Notes under the pieces: generated by a model | What the model saw: only the letters and a program-made list of their open reading frames with translations | The model's database searches: none | What the model was told of the DNA's origin: nothing | Assembly: GCA_011009095.1 (NCBI GenBank) | Contig: VTPC01003413.1 | Span: 62,001 to 126,000 of the forward strand | DNA length: 64,000 nt | Origin: Ignelater luminosus | Lineage: Eukaryota; Arthropoda; Insecta; Coleoptera; Elateridae | Direction of reading: 5' to 3' | Position numbers and translations under genes: made by a program | Shown here: piece by piece, positions 48,001 through 52,804 of the stretch | How the letters are laid out: each line of letters begins with the position of its first letter | Position numbering within the stretch: position 1 is the first letter of the stretch

Positions 48001-51000
48001 CTGTCTGTCTGCATTTTTTTTTAATTCTGAAATTCTGACTTCAGATTTGGATTCTACATCAACAACTAAAGACAACGTGGTGTCTTCGTTTTTTGATATC
48101 TCTTCGGAAACATAGTCAAAATGGCCGCCGAAATTTGAAAAAAGTAACAAAATGAAGTTCCTCGTGGTTATGATTTGCATTTCCAGATGTTTTTGACTGA
48201 GTAGATTCACAAAACTGGTTGGATATATCACACGCAAAGATGCTTATTCTATCGTTTCCAAATTATCCTTCTACTTTACCATAACAATAAAGAGTACAAC
48301 AAAAATAGATCAACATCGTAATAACAACAATTACTCAAGAATATGTTCGGTTTGTGGGTTGGGGTTGTTTCTAATGATATGCAAACTGTTTACACTTTGG
48401 CTTGATAAATGTAGAAAGAAAACAAAATTGTGAACTTTTAATTGTTCTTGAGATGAACTTTTGAGGTCTTTTGGCAAAGTGTTATAAAACGAGAAAAGTA
48501 CATAATAATATGTGTAAGTTGTTTATTCTACAGATTTAGTTGATGATAAGCAACAAACTGCAGTCTAGTATTATACTAGTGATTTACTAAAATTAGATAA
48601 TTTTTGTTTTCATGCATCAATCAAATCAAATGAAATTCATCGTAATTTTAGATAAGTAAAGTAAAATAGGCTTTATCATTGCCTAGCAACCAACAGAGCG
48701 CAATTCGAGCATCTATTACGATAAATTTAATAATGCATTTTTATTAAAATAAAAAAATTAATTCTTCGAAAACCAACCACCGATTTGATTTTTTCAAACA
48801 CCACTGCATTTTGGTATTGAAGACCTTTAATTTGATGTGCTACATGCCATATCATCCAATTTAAAATTTTAAAGTGGGGGTGGCTGGAGCTTAAAGGTAG
48901 AATTTTAATCGAAAACTTTGTACATAGTTTAGTCTTCCCTCCCGGTATAAGAAAATGTCCTTGGATTTATTCCAATATCTTTTTGGTTTTTTTAAAACAT
49001 TCAGAATGGGAAGTTTTAAAATGATCACCCTGTATATTACTACTTCTTGAAAATATAATTGACGGGGATGAACAATTTTTGATTAATTGTATTTTTTATT
49101 AATGATAGTTCATTTTTGTAATCAATCTCTCTATCACTTAAAATCTGGTGTCCATGGTTCCGAAGATATGAATTTTAAGTGTACACTATACAGTGTGTCC
49201 AAGATAAGGATGCACAGTGTGGGGATCTTGGAAACGGTAAGATACAGGCTAGGTATAGGACCTTTTGTTCGCGTTTGCAAAATTTAGATATCTTGGATAG
49301 TTTCTGAGATATTTAAAAAAATGTTGATTTCTCAATTTTTGTTTTTAGTTTTTCTTTCATTTATTTGAAGAGATATCGGGAAACTAAAACCACTTTTCCG
49401 TTTCCACTTTTTGCGCTCTATAAAATATGCTAACAACATTTATGTACAACGTTTAGGTTTCGAGTAACCATTATCAACCTCATTTTTCTAAATGGGAGGA
49501 ATAACAATTAAAAATTGTTTTAGATAGCTCTTGTTGTCACGATTCTACCGATGTAAACAAGATAGGGTTATTTTCGTTTTTTATGCTATAAGTTAATGCA
49601 TTCAGCAGTACTCTGGCCTGCACGATTACCTGATCTAACACCATTAGATTCTTTCCTCTGGGGTTACATCAAGAAGCATGTGCTTAACTAAAATTTTGAA
49701 GAAGAACAGCAATTATCACAGTTAATGATAGCAGGGTTCAACACAAAAAATCAGAATCAAAATAATCCTATCATATTTACATCATTAGAATCGTGACAAC
49801 AAGAGCTATTCAAAACAACACCTGCTAGGTGTATTCAAGCATGCTAATCGGCAACAGATGCAGTGAAGTATGCTACTACAATGGCAATAAAATTTTGAAA
49901 TTCTACAATCAAAAAATTAAAGAGAGGCTTTCCAGTTTAGGTATAAAAGGAGGGTATCAAACATCTGCGATAGTCGATAGTCTTAATTTTATTATTGTCA
50001 TTAATCATTTTTGCGTACAAGCTGCTACTTGAGACCTCACTTCAGAAAATTACTGTCTTTTTTTGCATTACCAAAGGTGAGCCGTAAATATGAAAAAAAC
50101 AATAGGAAAAGGTACAAAAATACATTTTCTATTATCATATAATCAATTGCTGACTAAGATTTCACACAAATTTTGATTTTTGGACTTGGAATTACTATTA
50201 ATTATTAATTAATAGCTACGATAAAGACCTGTTCTAATTTCTGTATTACATGTGCCTACTAATAAAAATACCTACCATGCACCTACATTAGAAAATAAAT
50301 TTGTTAGCAAGTCAATTTTTAAGATTTACTATTTATGGCTACTTACTAAGAACTTCTCACTTTTAGCTTTTGTTGAAGAAGAATAGAATTAGTTTGTATG
50401 CACAACAAAGGAAATGTACAAAGTTACTGTTGACACTTTTATGACCAGTAAAGTGCAGGTAAAAATTAACCTCCGGCAGTATTTGCAAAAAAGGTTGCCT
50501 AAGTTCTACAGATGTTTTCTATAATTCAATTTTGCGTTGCATGCAAATTGGGGTCTACACATAAACGATAACGACATTCTGATTTGATGTAACTGACGCT
50601 CAAACAAGGCAAAATGTGGCAGTGCATTCCTTTTTTTCAATTTCTAACCAATAGTGAAGTTAAGCACTTGCCAATTTACATTAATTAATACTAATAACTT
50701 TGATTAGAAAATGAATTTCTATTTTTTCGATGCATAGACATAAAACTATTGATGAGTTAAATAACTACAGGTTCACTTTAAAAGTGAAAGACAAAGTTTG
50801 TATTTGCTTGCAAAATTTGAGGAAATTTCAGTCTGCAGTGTTCTCTCTGAAACTACTAAATACAACCCTTAAGAAAAAAGATATGCAACTTTTTTAATTT
50901 GCTCTACTGTAAAATTTTTAAAATGTCGCTTAGAACCTTCTGATTTTCAGCCCTACACTTTGTATTAATCAACTTGAGATTCCTAAATAAAGGAAAACTC

Positions 51001-52804
51001 CAAATTATACCAAAATCTTTGAAAACTGCATGTGAATCATGGATTATATCTTTTTCAGTATACTCCTAGAAATTCTTCAAACAGTACAACAAACTACACA
51101 ACATCAAATACAGCTGAATGGCTTGGATTTAGGAAAACAAGTGCAGATGATCCATTATCAGAATTAGTTCAATGGAATATTGTGTTTATATTAGCAGTTA
51201 CCTTGTGGACAGTTGTCAGTGTACGGCAGTACAATTACAGATTAGCAAGAGGCTGGTCTACCAAAAGACCGTATTTCATGTTTCCATCAATAAAAAGATC
51301 TGATGCTGATAAGAATATTAAAAATTGTTTAAAATATCTTTTGAATTATGGATATTACAAATTTGGTATTGAGGTAAGTAAAATAGCATTGATCTACCAT
51401 AAAATTCAATAACGTTTATTTTTTTAGATATGTCTTATTGGAATTGTAGCTGTTATTGGATTTAGAATGGATGTAGTATCAGTTATTTATGCTGTATGGT
51501 TATGTATTTTATATTGTGTAAGCAGAAGCATGTTGAGTAAATTATGGGATGTCTTTTTATTCTTTATAGTTGTTTTTATACCCATTCAATACTGTATGGT
51601 GATTGGTCTTCCTCCAAGTTTATGTATAAGTGAGTATCTTTAAATAAGATAGCATATGTCTTTTTATAAATTGTTATTCGGTGACTATTATTAGGACTTC
51701 CATGGGAAGACAGTAAGACATTAAAAAGATTCCAAGAATGGGCTTATTTAGTAGATGAGAAACATGAATTACCAGCTGGGAAATTGATATGTGATTTTGT
51801 GTTACTTCTACTTGTATCACGGCAAGCTATGGTATTCAGAATTGAGAAAAGAAATATCGGAAGGGACTATCCGGGTGGTTCAAATGAAAGCATTATTCAT
51901 CATGCAGAAGAAAAAGGATTTGTCAATCCAGTTCCTGATTTCATCACGTACTGCAGGTATACACAAATAAAAAACTATAAATTGGCAAACTTTCTTTTTC
52001 ATTTTGATGTTTACAGATCATATTTGGATGTTATTAAGCGATCGCTTTTGTTAAGTTTTATGTGGATTAGCTTAGCAATTGTATTTCTGGCCGGAACAAA
52101 CAGAGTTACTCTGTTTTCTATTGGCTACCTTATTGGTACGTTCATATTCCTATGGCAAGGATCTGATTTGTATTTGAGGCCCATACCAAAACTTCTGAAA
52201 TCGTAAGCTTTTAAACATAATTAATTACATCTAATGATCAATAAAACATAATTCTAGATGGGAAATACTATTAGGATATAATGTAATGGTTATTTTTATA
52301 AAAACTTTAACACAATTAGCTGGATGTGTTTACATAGAAACACTTGAAAAGCATGCCTGTTGGCTAGTGCAGATTCTTGCTATAGGATGTGTTCAAAAAT
52401 TTGGTGTCTTACCTGGTTCAAGAGAGGGTTCAGACTGTGTATTACCGAGAGAACATGTCGGCTTAGTGTGGGATGGTATATCTTTTGCATGTCTGTTATT
52501 GCAGCGAAGGATATTTCAAAGTTATAACTTTTTCCATATGATTAATGAAACTAAAGCTGCAACAATTCTGGCATCAAGAGGTATTAATAGAATTTATAAA
52601 TATAAAACTAGAAAATATTTTTAAAAATGGTTATTATATTAGGTGCAGACTTAATAGAGGAATTAAGAGAAAAGAGGATGAAAGATCAAGATGAAGATGA
52701 AAGGAAAGTATTAGAGAAAATAAAAGCAAAAATGGATAGAATTAAAAGAACACAACAGAAACTTCATGGACCAACTTATAAAGATACTAAGAATCACTTT
52801 GTTG
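17846..52804 (+). CDS. Piezo: Piezo-type mechanosensitive ion channel, 5' half (18 exons, about 1,320 codons)
   Basis: Piezo proteins are very large trimeric plasma-membrane cation channels opened by membrane tension. Each subunit has an N-terminal blade of many four-helix units, a long beam helix and a C-terminal pore. Here 18 exons joined by GT-AG introns give the blade from its first helices ([12 protein letters not shown]) through [54 protein letters not shown] and QLHYFH, to [13 protein letters not shown] and the beam ([20 protein letters not shown]). Exon phases agree at every junction except one near 33.8 kb. The length matches the position of the beam in known Piezos. The start-codon exon and everything after the beam, including the pore, are not seen. 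Function is inferred from family membership. Confidence 0.93.
18114..18351 (+). CDS. Piezo: Piezo exon B
   Basis: The acceptor is TTATTTTCAG and the donor G|GTTAGC. It starts in phase 0 with [17 protein letters not shown], continues through [20 protein letters not shown] and a charged linker, and ends in phase 1. The LERxLRxxGF and PE(I/V) motifs are typical of the Piezo N-terminus. Confidence 0.92.
18408..18654 (+). CDS. Piezo: Piezo exon C, with the RPSVPGG signature
   Basis: The acceptor is TTTATTCAG and the donor CAG|GTATGT. It encodes [29 protein letters not shown] and [20 protein letters not shown]. The LRPSVPGG block is the most diagnostic Piezo motif in this window. It ends in phase 2. 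Confidence 0.95.
18728..18884 (+). CDS. Piezo: Piezo exon D
   Basis: The acceptor is TTTTTATAG and the donor CAG|GTATGT. It encodes [11 protein letters not shown], then [20 protein letters not shown], ending MPQ in phase 0. The SYLNPFAL motif is Piezo-typical. The next intron is at least 10.2 kb. Confidence 0.94.
18885..20279. other. Start of the 10.2-kb Piezo intron
   Basis: It contains a foldback MITE (separate entry) and, at about 19020-19260, a patch of higher GC content with overlapping 60-codon frames on both strands that I could not assign. Otherwise it is AT-rich and featureless. Confidence 0.5.
19431..19717. mobile_element. Foldback MITE (about 285 bp)
   Basis: The ends TACAG and CTGTA enclose arms of about 75-80 bases. 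The left arm has GAGGATGGTTTGAATTTGGC, then GCCACATTTAAATTATTTTC, ATGTTGG and ACTTGTTTA. The right arm repeats these in reverse complement with a few mismatches. The central loop is about 110 bases. No coding sequence. Confidence 0.88.
20280..21138 (-). repeat. 3' LTR of the gypsy-type element (about 859 bp)
   Basis: On the minus strand it starts TGGTACCAGG just after the purine tract and ends AAACACAGACA, giving TG...CA termini. Its distal 112 bases (plus strand TGTCTGTGTTTAATAATAAA onward) are about 90% identical to the fragment at 24455-24566. The remainder has no second copy here because the 5' LTR is truncated. Confidence 0.75.
21139..21148 (-). other. Polypurine tract of the gypsy-type element
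   Basis: On the minus strand it reads GAGAGGGGAA immediately before the 3' LTR. This is where plus-strand DNA synthesis is primed in LTR retroelements. Confidence 0.7.
21431..21960 (-). pseudogene. Integrase relic with deleted catalytic core
   Basis: On the minus strand the HHCC zinc-binding region is recognisable: [10 protein letters not shown] supplies a His and [12 protein letters not shown] supplies the CxxC pair. It is followed by [14 protein letters not shown], the start of the catalytic core. Shortly after GYSYC the sequence switches to the C-terminal part (GPFEV-like in a neighbouring frame, then LKIKM). The DDE core is therefore missing, and frameshifts separate the pieces. Confidence 0.75.
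22030..22550 (-). pseudogene. RNase H region of the gypsy-type element
   Basis: The minus-strand frames contain [20 protein letters not shown] (DAS.LAIGAVL motif) and, further on, [15 protein letters not shown] (TDHKPL motif). Both are standard landmarks of the RNase H segment following reverse transcriptase in Ty3/gypsy Pol. An AT-rich microsatellite (about 22081-22097) and frameshifts interrupt it. Confidence 0.85.
22517..23518 (-). pseudogene. Reverse transcriptase and protease tail of the gypsy-type element
   Basis: The first minus-strand frame (23518-22931) starts with the end of the protease ([20 protein letters not shown]) and proceeds to [33 protein letters not shown] and [10 protein letters not shown], which are conserved reverse-transcriptase blocks. 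After a frameshift the catalytic YLDDIL box is readable near 22805-22825. The connection LGYHIT then follows near 22670. The protease active site itself was not found between the zinc knuckle and this region. Confidence 0.88.
23550..24319 (-). pseudogene. Gag region with CxxH-type zinc knuckle
   Basis: The minus-strand frame at 24319-23822 encodes a gag-like protein with [32 protein letters not shown] and [13 protein letters not shown]. These landmarks are typical of capsid regions in one branch of Ty3/gypsy. The next frame (23750-23550) is basic and serine/arginine-rich, and contains [17 protein letters not shown], a Cys/His knuckle. The two frames are separated by a stop-containing stretch. 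Nothing here can be translated as one protein. Confidence 0.8.
24428..24445 (-). other. Primer-binding site of the gypsy-type element
   Basis: On the minus strand it reads TGGTGACGCCGACGCGAA, starting with TGG, the complement of the CCA end of a tRNA, a few bases inside the 5' LTR remnant. It resembles the tRNA-Trp-type primer sites I associate with CsRn1/Kabuki elements, with some mismatches. Confidence 0.6.
24455..24566 (-). repeat. Truncated 5' LTR remnant
   Basis: It is about 90% identical to the terminal part of the 3' LTR (20280-20390), for example AATAATAAAACTCACTTGA and TTGACTCCTTGATCAG. Similarity ends abruptly after GGCTTTGTA, so most of this LTR has been lost or replaced. Confidence 0.85.
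24567..25181. other. Intronic DNA between two elements
   Basis: AT-rich with no recognised gene. The last two bases (TA) are the target dinucleotide of the mariner-type element that follows. Confidence 0.5.
25182..26488 (+). mobile_element. Mariner/Tc1-superfamily transposon with perfect 31-bp TIRs
   Basis: The left end starts AAGGGTTTTCCAATAAGAGG and matches the right end perfectly over 31 bases in reverse complement. It is flanked by TA on both sides (25180-25181 and 26489-26490), the target duplication of Tc1/mariner elements. At 1,307 bp with one transposase gene it is full length. It looks the youngest insertion in the window, judged by perfect termini and a nearly intact gene. Confidence 0.95.
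25296..26383 (+). pseudogene. Mariner-type transposase with two A-run frameshifts
   Basis: From ATG at 25296 the first frame gives the N-terminal helix-turn-helix start ([15 protein letters not shown]). A one-base excess in an A-run near 25350 shifts it. A second excess base in the A-run near 25445 shifts it again. The rest is one open frame to 26383: a second HTH ([14 protein letters not shown]), then the catalytic motifs [21 protein letters not shown] and [16 protein letters not shown] count 36 residues between the second and third Asp, so it is of the DD36-37D kind rather than classical D34D mariner. It ends at DVIFHY. The two indels are either inactivating mutations or homopolymer errors. 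Confidence 0.92.
26489..27060. other. Intronic DNA, nothing recognised
   Basis: AT-rich, with no coding or repeat feature seen. Confidence 0.5.
27061..27618. mobile_element. Foldback element, about 560 bp
   Basis: The left end CAGGATGTTAATAAATAA, with CAAACTGATA and the inner block ACCTATGGTCAATTC, is matched in reverse complement by the right end (GACCATAGGT ... TATCAGTTTG ... TTATTTATTAACACCTTG). The arms span about 90 bases with gaps. TA borders both ends. The central 370 bases have no recognised gene. Confidence 0.75.
27619..27919. other. Intronic DNA, nothing recognised
   Basis: AT-rich spacer between two non-autonomous elements. Confidence 0.5.
27920..28313. mobile_element. GC-rich TIR element filled with a 9-bp minisatellite
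   Basis: The left end TAGAGGCCTGCACG and the right end (reverse complement TAGAGCCCTGCACG) form inverted repeats of about 14 bases with one mismatch. The interior is far richer in G and C than its surroundings. From about 28020 to 28240 it is a degenerate tandem array with a 9-base period (consensus close to TCGGGCCTT). Because 9 is a multiple of 3, this array produces open frames on both strands with Gly-Leu-Leu or Pro-Lys-like repeats, which are probably not genes. A clear target duplication was not found. hAT-like origin is a guess from the TIR. Confidence 0.65.
28314..29109. other. End of the 10.2-kb Piezo intron
   Basis: AT-rich, nothing recognised apart from the splice acceptor GGTTTTAG at its 3' end. 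Confidence 0.5.
29110..29148 (+). CDS. Piezo: Candidate 39-bp Piezo micro-exon
   Basis: A 39-base segment lies between a TTTTAG acceptor and a CCC|GTATGT donor. It encodes [13 protein letters not shown], has no stop, and is in phase 0 at both ends. It fits exactly between exon D (ending MPQ) and the next exon (starting [11 protein letters not shown]), in a region where Piezo has a variable charged linker. Either inclusion or skipping keeps the frame, so it may be alternative. The motif content alone cannot prove it, because the linker is not conserved. Confidence 0.6.
29321..29459 (+). CDS. Piezo: Piezo linker exon with tandem donors
   Basis: The acceptor is CATTTTTTAG. It encodes [20 protein letters not shown] and then a Ser/acidic stretch to DIPMEDM, ending in phase 1. 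Two donors lie six bases apart (GTAAGG at 29460 and GTAAGA at 29466), and both leave phase 1. Use of the second adds two residues (Gly-Lys). This is a cytoplasmic linker between blade units. Confidence 0.85.
29460..33221. other. 3.7-kb Piezo intron
   Basis: No gene recognised. A (TTA/TTG)n simple repeat at about 31266-31292 is followed by a non-AT-rich stretch (31293-31420), perhaps a retroelement tail. At 31772 the sequence ACACCCTGTATA is an isolated end of the TACAGGGTGT repeat class. Confidence 0.5.
33222..33349 (+). CDS. Piezo: Piezo exon, acidic linker and helix
   Basis: It begins [20 protein letters not shown] with two split-codon bases after a CCTCTTGCCAAG acceptor. A second acceptor (TACTACAG) nine bases on, at 33231, is in the same frame and would omit three residues. 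It continues as a hydrophobic helix ([16 protein letters not shown]) and ends ATG|GTAAAA in phase 0. Confidence 0.88.
33404..33797 (+). CDS. Piezo: Piezo blade exon with SITYHSW and RQF motifs
   Basis: The acceptor is CACTTCTAG. It encodes [40 protein letters not shown] and [19 protein letters not shown], ending [11 protein letters not shown]. All are conserved Piezo blade motifs. The donor at 33798 (GTAAAT) leaves phase 1, which does not fit the next exon's phase-0 acceptors. A donor at 33782 (GTAGGC) would be phase 0 but drops VGTAA. The true boundary therefore needs transcript data. Confidence 0.92.
33927..34166 (+). CDS. Piezo: Piezo blade exon (MEESV... to LCFQ)
   Basis: The acceptor ATTTGAAG before ATG at 33927 is the likely start. 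An upstream acceptor (GCACAG, exon from 33894) is also open and phase 0. It encodes a charged linker followed by [18 protein letters not shown] and [18 protein letters not shown], conserved among Piezos. The donor is CAA|GTAAGT, phase 0. Confidence 0.9.
34232..34380 (+). CDS. Piezo: Piezo blade exon (LSFRLWRR to SKEQ)
   Basis: The acceptor is GCTTTTACAG and the donor CA|GTGAGT, phase 2. It encodes [23 protein letters not shown] and [11 protein letters not shown], a transmembrane helix and conserved amphipathic segment. Confidence 0.94.
34438..34694 (+). CDS. Piezo: Piezo exon (QEDIGLEKY to DLSDLPR)
   Basis: The acceptor is TTTAAAG and the donor C|GTAAGT, phase 1. It encodes [29 protein letters not shown] and YFHKDF, then a polar loop rich in Ser, Glu and Gln. 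The DIGL and QLHYFH motifs are Piezo-typical. Confidence 0.94.
34777..35096 (+). CDS. Piezo: Piezo blade exon before the 16-kb intron
   Basis: The acceptor is GTTTTTTAAG and the donor ACA|GTAAGT, phase 0. It encodes [20 protein letters not shown], three further hydrophobic segments, then [20 protein letters not shown]. The WRxxExHxxK-like amphipathic helix followed by [12 protein letters not shown] is a conserved Piezo repeat unit. Confidence 0.94.
35097..36018. other. Start of the 16-kb Piezo intron
   Basis: No host gene. At 35923-36053, after a TTTTAG, one plus-strand frame reads [20 protein letters not shown] and then [15 protein letters not shown] to a stop. It looks coding, but I recognise no family. 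It runs into the start of the first direct repeat. Confidence 0.4.
36019..36738. repeat. Direct repeat, copy 1 (720 bp)
   Basis: It begins TGTATATAGGGTTCACCC and runs to AAATACTCAAAGCATTT at the gap edge. It is about 97% identical to 37139-37862, with landmarks CAAGGAACCTTTGTTGGTTC and AAATCTCCAGCCTCTCTCTC. The strand is strongly A-rich. The copies could be long terminal repeats of an unresolved element, a tandem array, or two haplotypes joined during assembly. Confidence 0.85.
36739..37138. other. Assembly gap of 400 N
   Basis: Exactly 400 unknown bases lie precisely between the end of one direct repeat copy and the start of the other. That suggests a scaffold join at a collapsed repeat. 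Frames spanning it are not real. Confidence 0.98.
37139..37862. repeat. Direct repeat, copy 2
   Basis: It starts GTATATAGGGTTAACCC straight after the gap and follows copy 1 to AAAGCATTT, then continues into unique sequence. Substitutions and a few short indels separate the copies, for example an additional CATC before the CATCATCAC in the middle. Confidence 0.85.
37863..38502. other. Intronic DNA with coding-like fragments
   Basis: Between 38100 and 38330 the plus strand has two short frames with coding character: [20 protein letters not shown] with a following GTACAT, and [20 protein letters not shown]. They are acidic and not repetitive. They may be relics of the element represented by the direct repeats. 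No family recognised. Confidence 0.35.
38503..38690. repeat. GC-rich interspersed repeat, copy 1
   Basis: About 188 bases from AAAATGTCGAAATTAACC to AAAATAGAAAAGTCAGTT are about 97% identical, in the same orientation, to 61072-61255. The core (38560-38625) is GC-rich and can pair with itself, for example GGTCC-GCTT-GGACC, and CGCGGTG with CACCCGCG. No coding frame is recognised. Confidence 0.85.
38691..39040. other. Repeat-associated AT-rich DNA
   Basis: The sequence ACTTCAAAATGACATTACAA at 39021-39040 recurs near 61622-61641 (ACTTTAAAATGACATTACAA). The repeat shared with 61 kb therefore probably extends across this stretch with a diverged middle. The LINE relic starts directly after it. Confidence 0.5.
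39050..39787 (-). pseudogene. LINE reverse-transcriptase relic
   Basis: The minus strand reads [89 protein letters not shown] and [17 protein letters not shown]. These are successive reverse-transcriptase blocks. The catalytic box is YADN instead of YADD. A frameshift separates the first two frames (39816-39493 and 39473-39144). Confidence 0.88.
39788..40063. mobile_element. hAT-type MITE with perfect 8-bp target duplication, nested in the LINE
   Basis: The ends CAGTGATTCTCAAC and GTTGAGAATCACTG are perfect 14-base inverted repeats of the Charlie/Buster-like hAT type. TTCTAGGC flanks both sides (39780-39787 and 40064-40071). The sub-terminal GTCACGGTACAC and GGCGGCACA blocks recur near the right end as TGGCGGCACA and CTCACGGCACAG. 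There is no coding capacity at 276 bp. Confidence 0.95.
40064..40441 (-). pseudogene. LINE linker and start of reverse transcriptase
   Basis: This is a continuation of the LINE relic upstream (in its own direction) of the hAT MITE. On the minus strand [20 protein letters not shown] is readable at about 40430-40370. It matches the segment before the reverse transcriptase in insect LINEs. It joins in frame to the sequence beyond the 2.86-kb insertion. Confidence 0.65.
40730..40925. repeat. Left arm of an inverted repeat
   Basis: It pairs with 41085-41265 at about 75-80%. Shared blocks include GCAAATTGAGCTCAGTAATAA, TTAGAATTTGGATTT and GTAATTATTAATGTCTTGTTG (written as in this arm). The spacer is about 160 bases. 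Confidence 0.75.
41085..41265. repeat. Right arm of an inverted repeat
   Basis: It is the reverse complement of the left arm, beginning CAACAAGACATTAATAATTAC and containing TTACTGAGCTCAATTTGCGA. Together the arms could form a hairpin of about 190 base pairs, diverged by substitutions. Confidence 0.75.
43303..44310 (-). pseudogene. LINE endonuclease relic
   Basis: On the minus strand, from about 44300, a GDHLLL-like segment and a WAKGGIG-like segment precede [20 protein letters not shown]. Then come [13 protein letters not shown] (GD(L/F)N motif), [20 protein letters not shown], then [13 protein letters not shown] and [14 protein letters not shown] (SDH motif). This is the order of an APE-type endonuclease domain. 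The first frame runs 44229-43849 and the second 43818-43555, separated by a frameshift. The catalytic Asp of GDLN and the His of SDH are retained. Confidence 0.85.
44311..46620. other. Intronic DNA with a short coding-like repeat
   Basis: Mostly AT-rich. At 46080-46320 a unit of about 80-95 bases is repeated, with ATATCTCCTGA(A/T)TTGGA(T/A)GT at 46121, 46201 and, slightly altered, 46297. ACAAG(T/C)GAATATGTG occurs at 46086 and 46164. One frame gives [19 protein letters not shown] then DIFPDLEV. This may be a relic of a repetitive acidic coding region. No family assigned. Confidence 0.4.
46621..47155 (+). pseudogene. Relic of a dispersed PIN-like arthropod protein family
   Basis: The plus strand reads [14 protein letters not shown], then [14 protein letters not shown], then [10 protein letters not shown]. 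In the last frame (46871-47152) it reads [38 protein letters not shown] and [21 protein letters not shown] recognise this order from an abundant, poorly characterised arthropod family whose DxDLLVLL motif resembles PIN/FEN-like nucleases (usually GEDxDLLVLL). Stops and frameshifts break it here, and the GED of the motif reads ESI. The name is by recollection only. Confidence 0.5.
47156..47600. other. Intronic spacer between two coding relics
   Basis: No clear frame. It may hold a degraded upstream part of the YqaJ-like relic. Confidence 0.4.
47601..47965 (+). pseudogene. YqaJ-like exonuclease/recombinase domain relic, C-terminal part
   Basis: A frame open across 47605-48038 reads [53 protein letters not shown] and [18 protein letters not shown]. 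The H(x)YYxQ(x)xGQLH(I) motif followed by YC.F.VWT and FWEEK is the C-terminal half of the YqaJ-type nuclease fold found in many arthropod repeat-encoded proteins. The N-terminal half with the catalytic Glu/Asp residues is not recognisable upstream. The frame runs on into a GTCT microsatellite, so the end is not genuine. Confidence 0.65.
47970..48011 (+). repeat. (GTCT)n microsatellite
   Basis: About ten tetranucleotide units with two interruptions (GTTT and GTTG). Confidence 0.95.
48012..49188. other. Intronic DNA, nothing recognised
   Basis: AT-rich. GATCACCCTGTATATTAC at about 49023-49040 is another isolated terminus of the TACAGGGTG repeat class. Confidence 0.5.
49189..49566. repeat. Interspersed repeat, copy 2 (inverted relative to 4461-4864)
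   Basis: It starts TACAGTGTGTCCAAGATAAG and reproduces, in reverse complement, the repeat at 4461-4864 almost end to end. Matching blocks include GATCTTGGAAACGGTAAGAT, AGAGATATCGGGAAACTAAA and GTTTCGAGTAACCATTATCA. The TTAGAATCGTGACAACAAGAGC block reappears in the opposite sense at about 49786-49808, suggesting another partial copy next door. Confidence 0.8.
49608..49695 (+). pseudogene. Mariner-type transposase fragment (third catalytic block)
   Basis: The plus strand reads [20 protein letters not shown] followed by KHVLN and a stop. The PDLTPLDxFLWG block carries the third catalytic Asp of a mariner-like transposase. Nothing upstream matches the first two blocks. It sits between two partial copies of the TACAGTGTGTCC repeat, which may be the ends of this transposon. 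Confidence 0.8.
49696..51058. other. End of the 16-kb Piezo intron
   Basis: AT-rich. A repeat fragment lies at 49770-49825 (see copy 2). Otherwise nothing is recognised until the TTTTTCAG acceptor. Confidence 0.5.
51059..51373 (+). CDS. Piezo: Piezo exon after the 16-kb intron
   Basis: The acceptor is CTTTTTCAG and the donor GAG|GTAAGT, phase 0 at both ends. It begins with an Asn/Ser/Thr-rich extracellular-like loop with several NxS/T sites, then [10 protein letters not shown], a transmembrane segment ([18 protein letters not shown]), and ends [12 protein letters not shown]. It joins directly to DVNCT of the exon at 35096, as in other Piezos. Confidence 0.94.
51428..51629 (+). CDS. Piezo: Piezo exon ([11 protein letters not shown] to GLPPSLCI)
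   Basis: The acceptor is TTTTTTTAG and the donor A|GTGAGT, phase 1. It contains [20 protein letters not shown] and [20 protein letters not shown], with the Piezo-conserved GLPP turn. Confidence 0.95.
51695..51956 (+). CDS. Piezo: Piezo exon (LPWE to DFITYCR)
   Basis: The acceptor is TATTATTAG and the donor CAG|GTATAC, phase 2. It contains [20 protein letters not shown], then [20 protein letters not shown] and [10 protein letters not shown]. The PDF motif and the R-x-x-VFR segment are typical of the region before the beam. Confidence 0.94.
52017..52202 (+). CDS. Piezo: Piezo exon ([11 protein letters not shown] to RPIPKLLK)
   Basis: The acceptor is GTTTACAG and the donor TC|GTAAGC, phase 2. 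It contains [40 protein letters not shown] and [11 protein letters not shown], all conserved. Confidence 0.95.
52258..52580 (+). CDS. Piezo: Piezo exon leading to the beam
   Basis: The acceptor is AATTCTAG and the donor GAG|GTATTA, phase 1. It contains [60 protein letters not shown] and ATILASRG. The last motif leads into the long cytoplasmic beam helix. Confidence 0.96.
52643..52804 (+). CDS. Piezo: Piezo beam-helix exon; last Piezo exon seen
   Basis: The acceptor is TATATTAG and the donor G|GTACGT, phase 1. It encodes [40 protein letters not shown] and [13 protein letters not shown], a long charged amphipathic helix matching the Piezo beam. The next conserved segment in other insects (a SGDYYMF-like motif) was not found in the 11 kb that follow. 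Confidence 0.95.
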
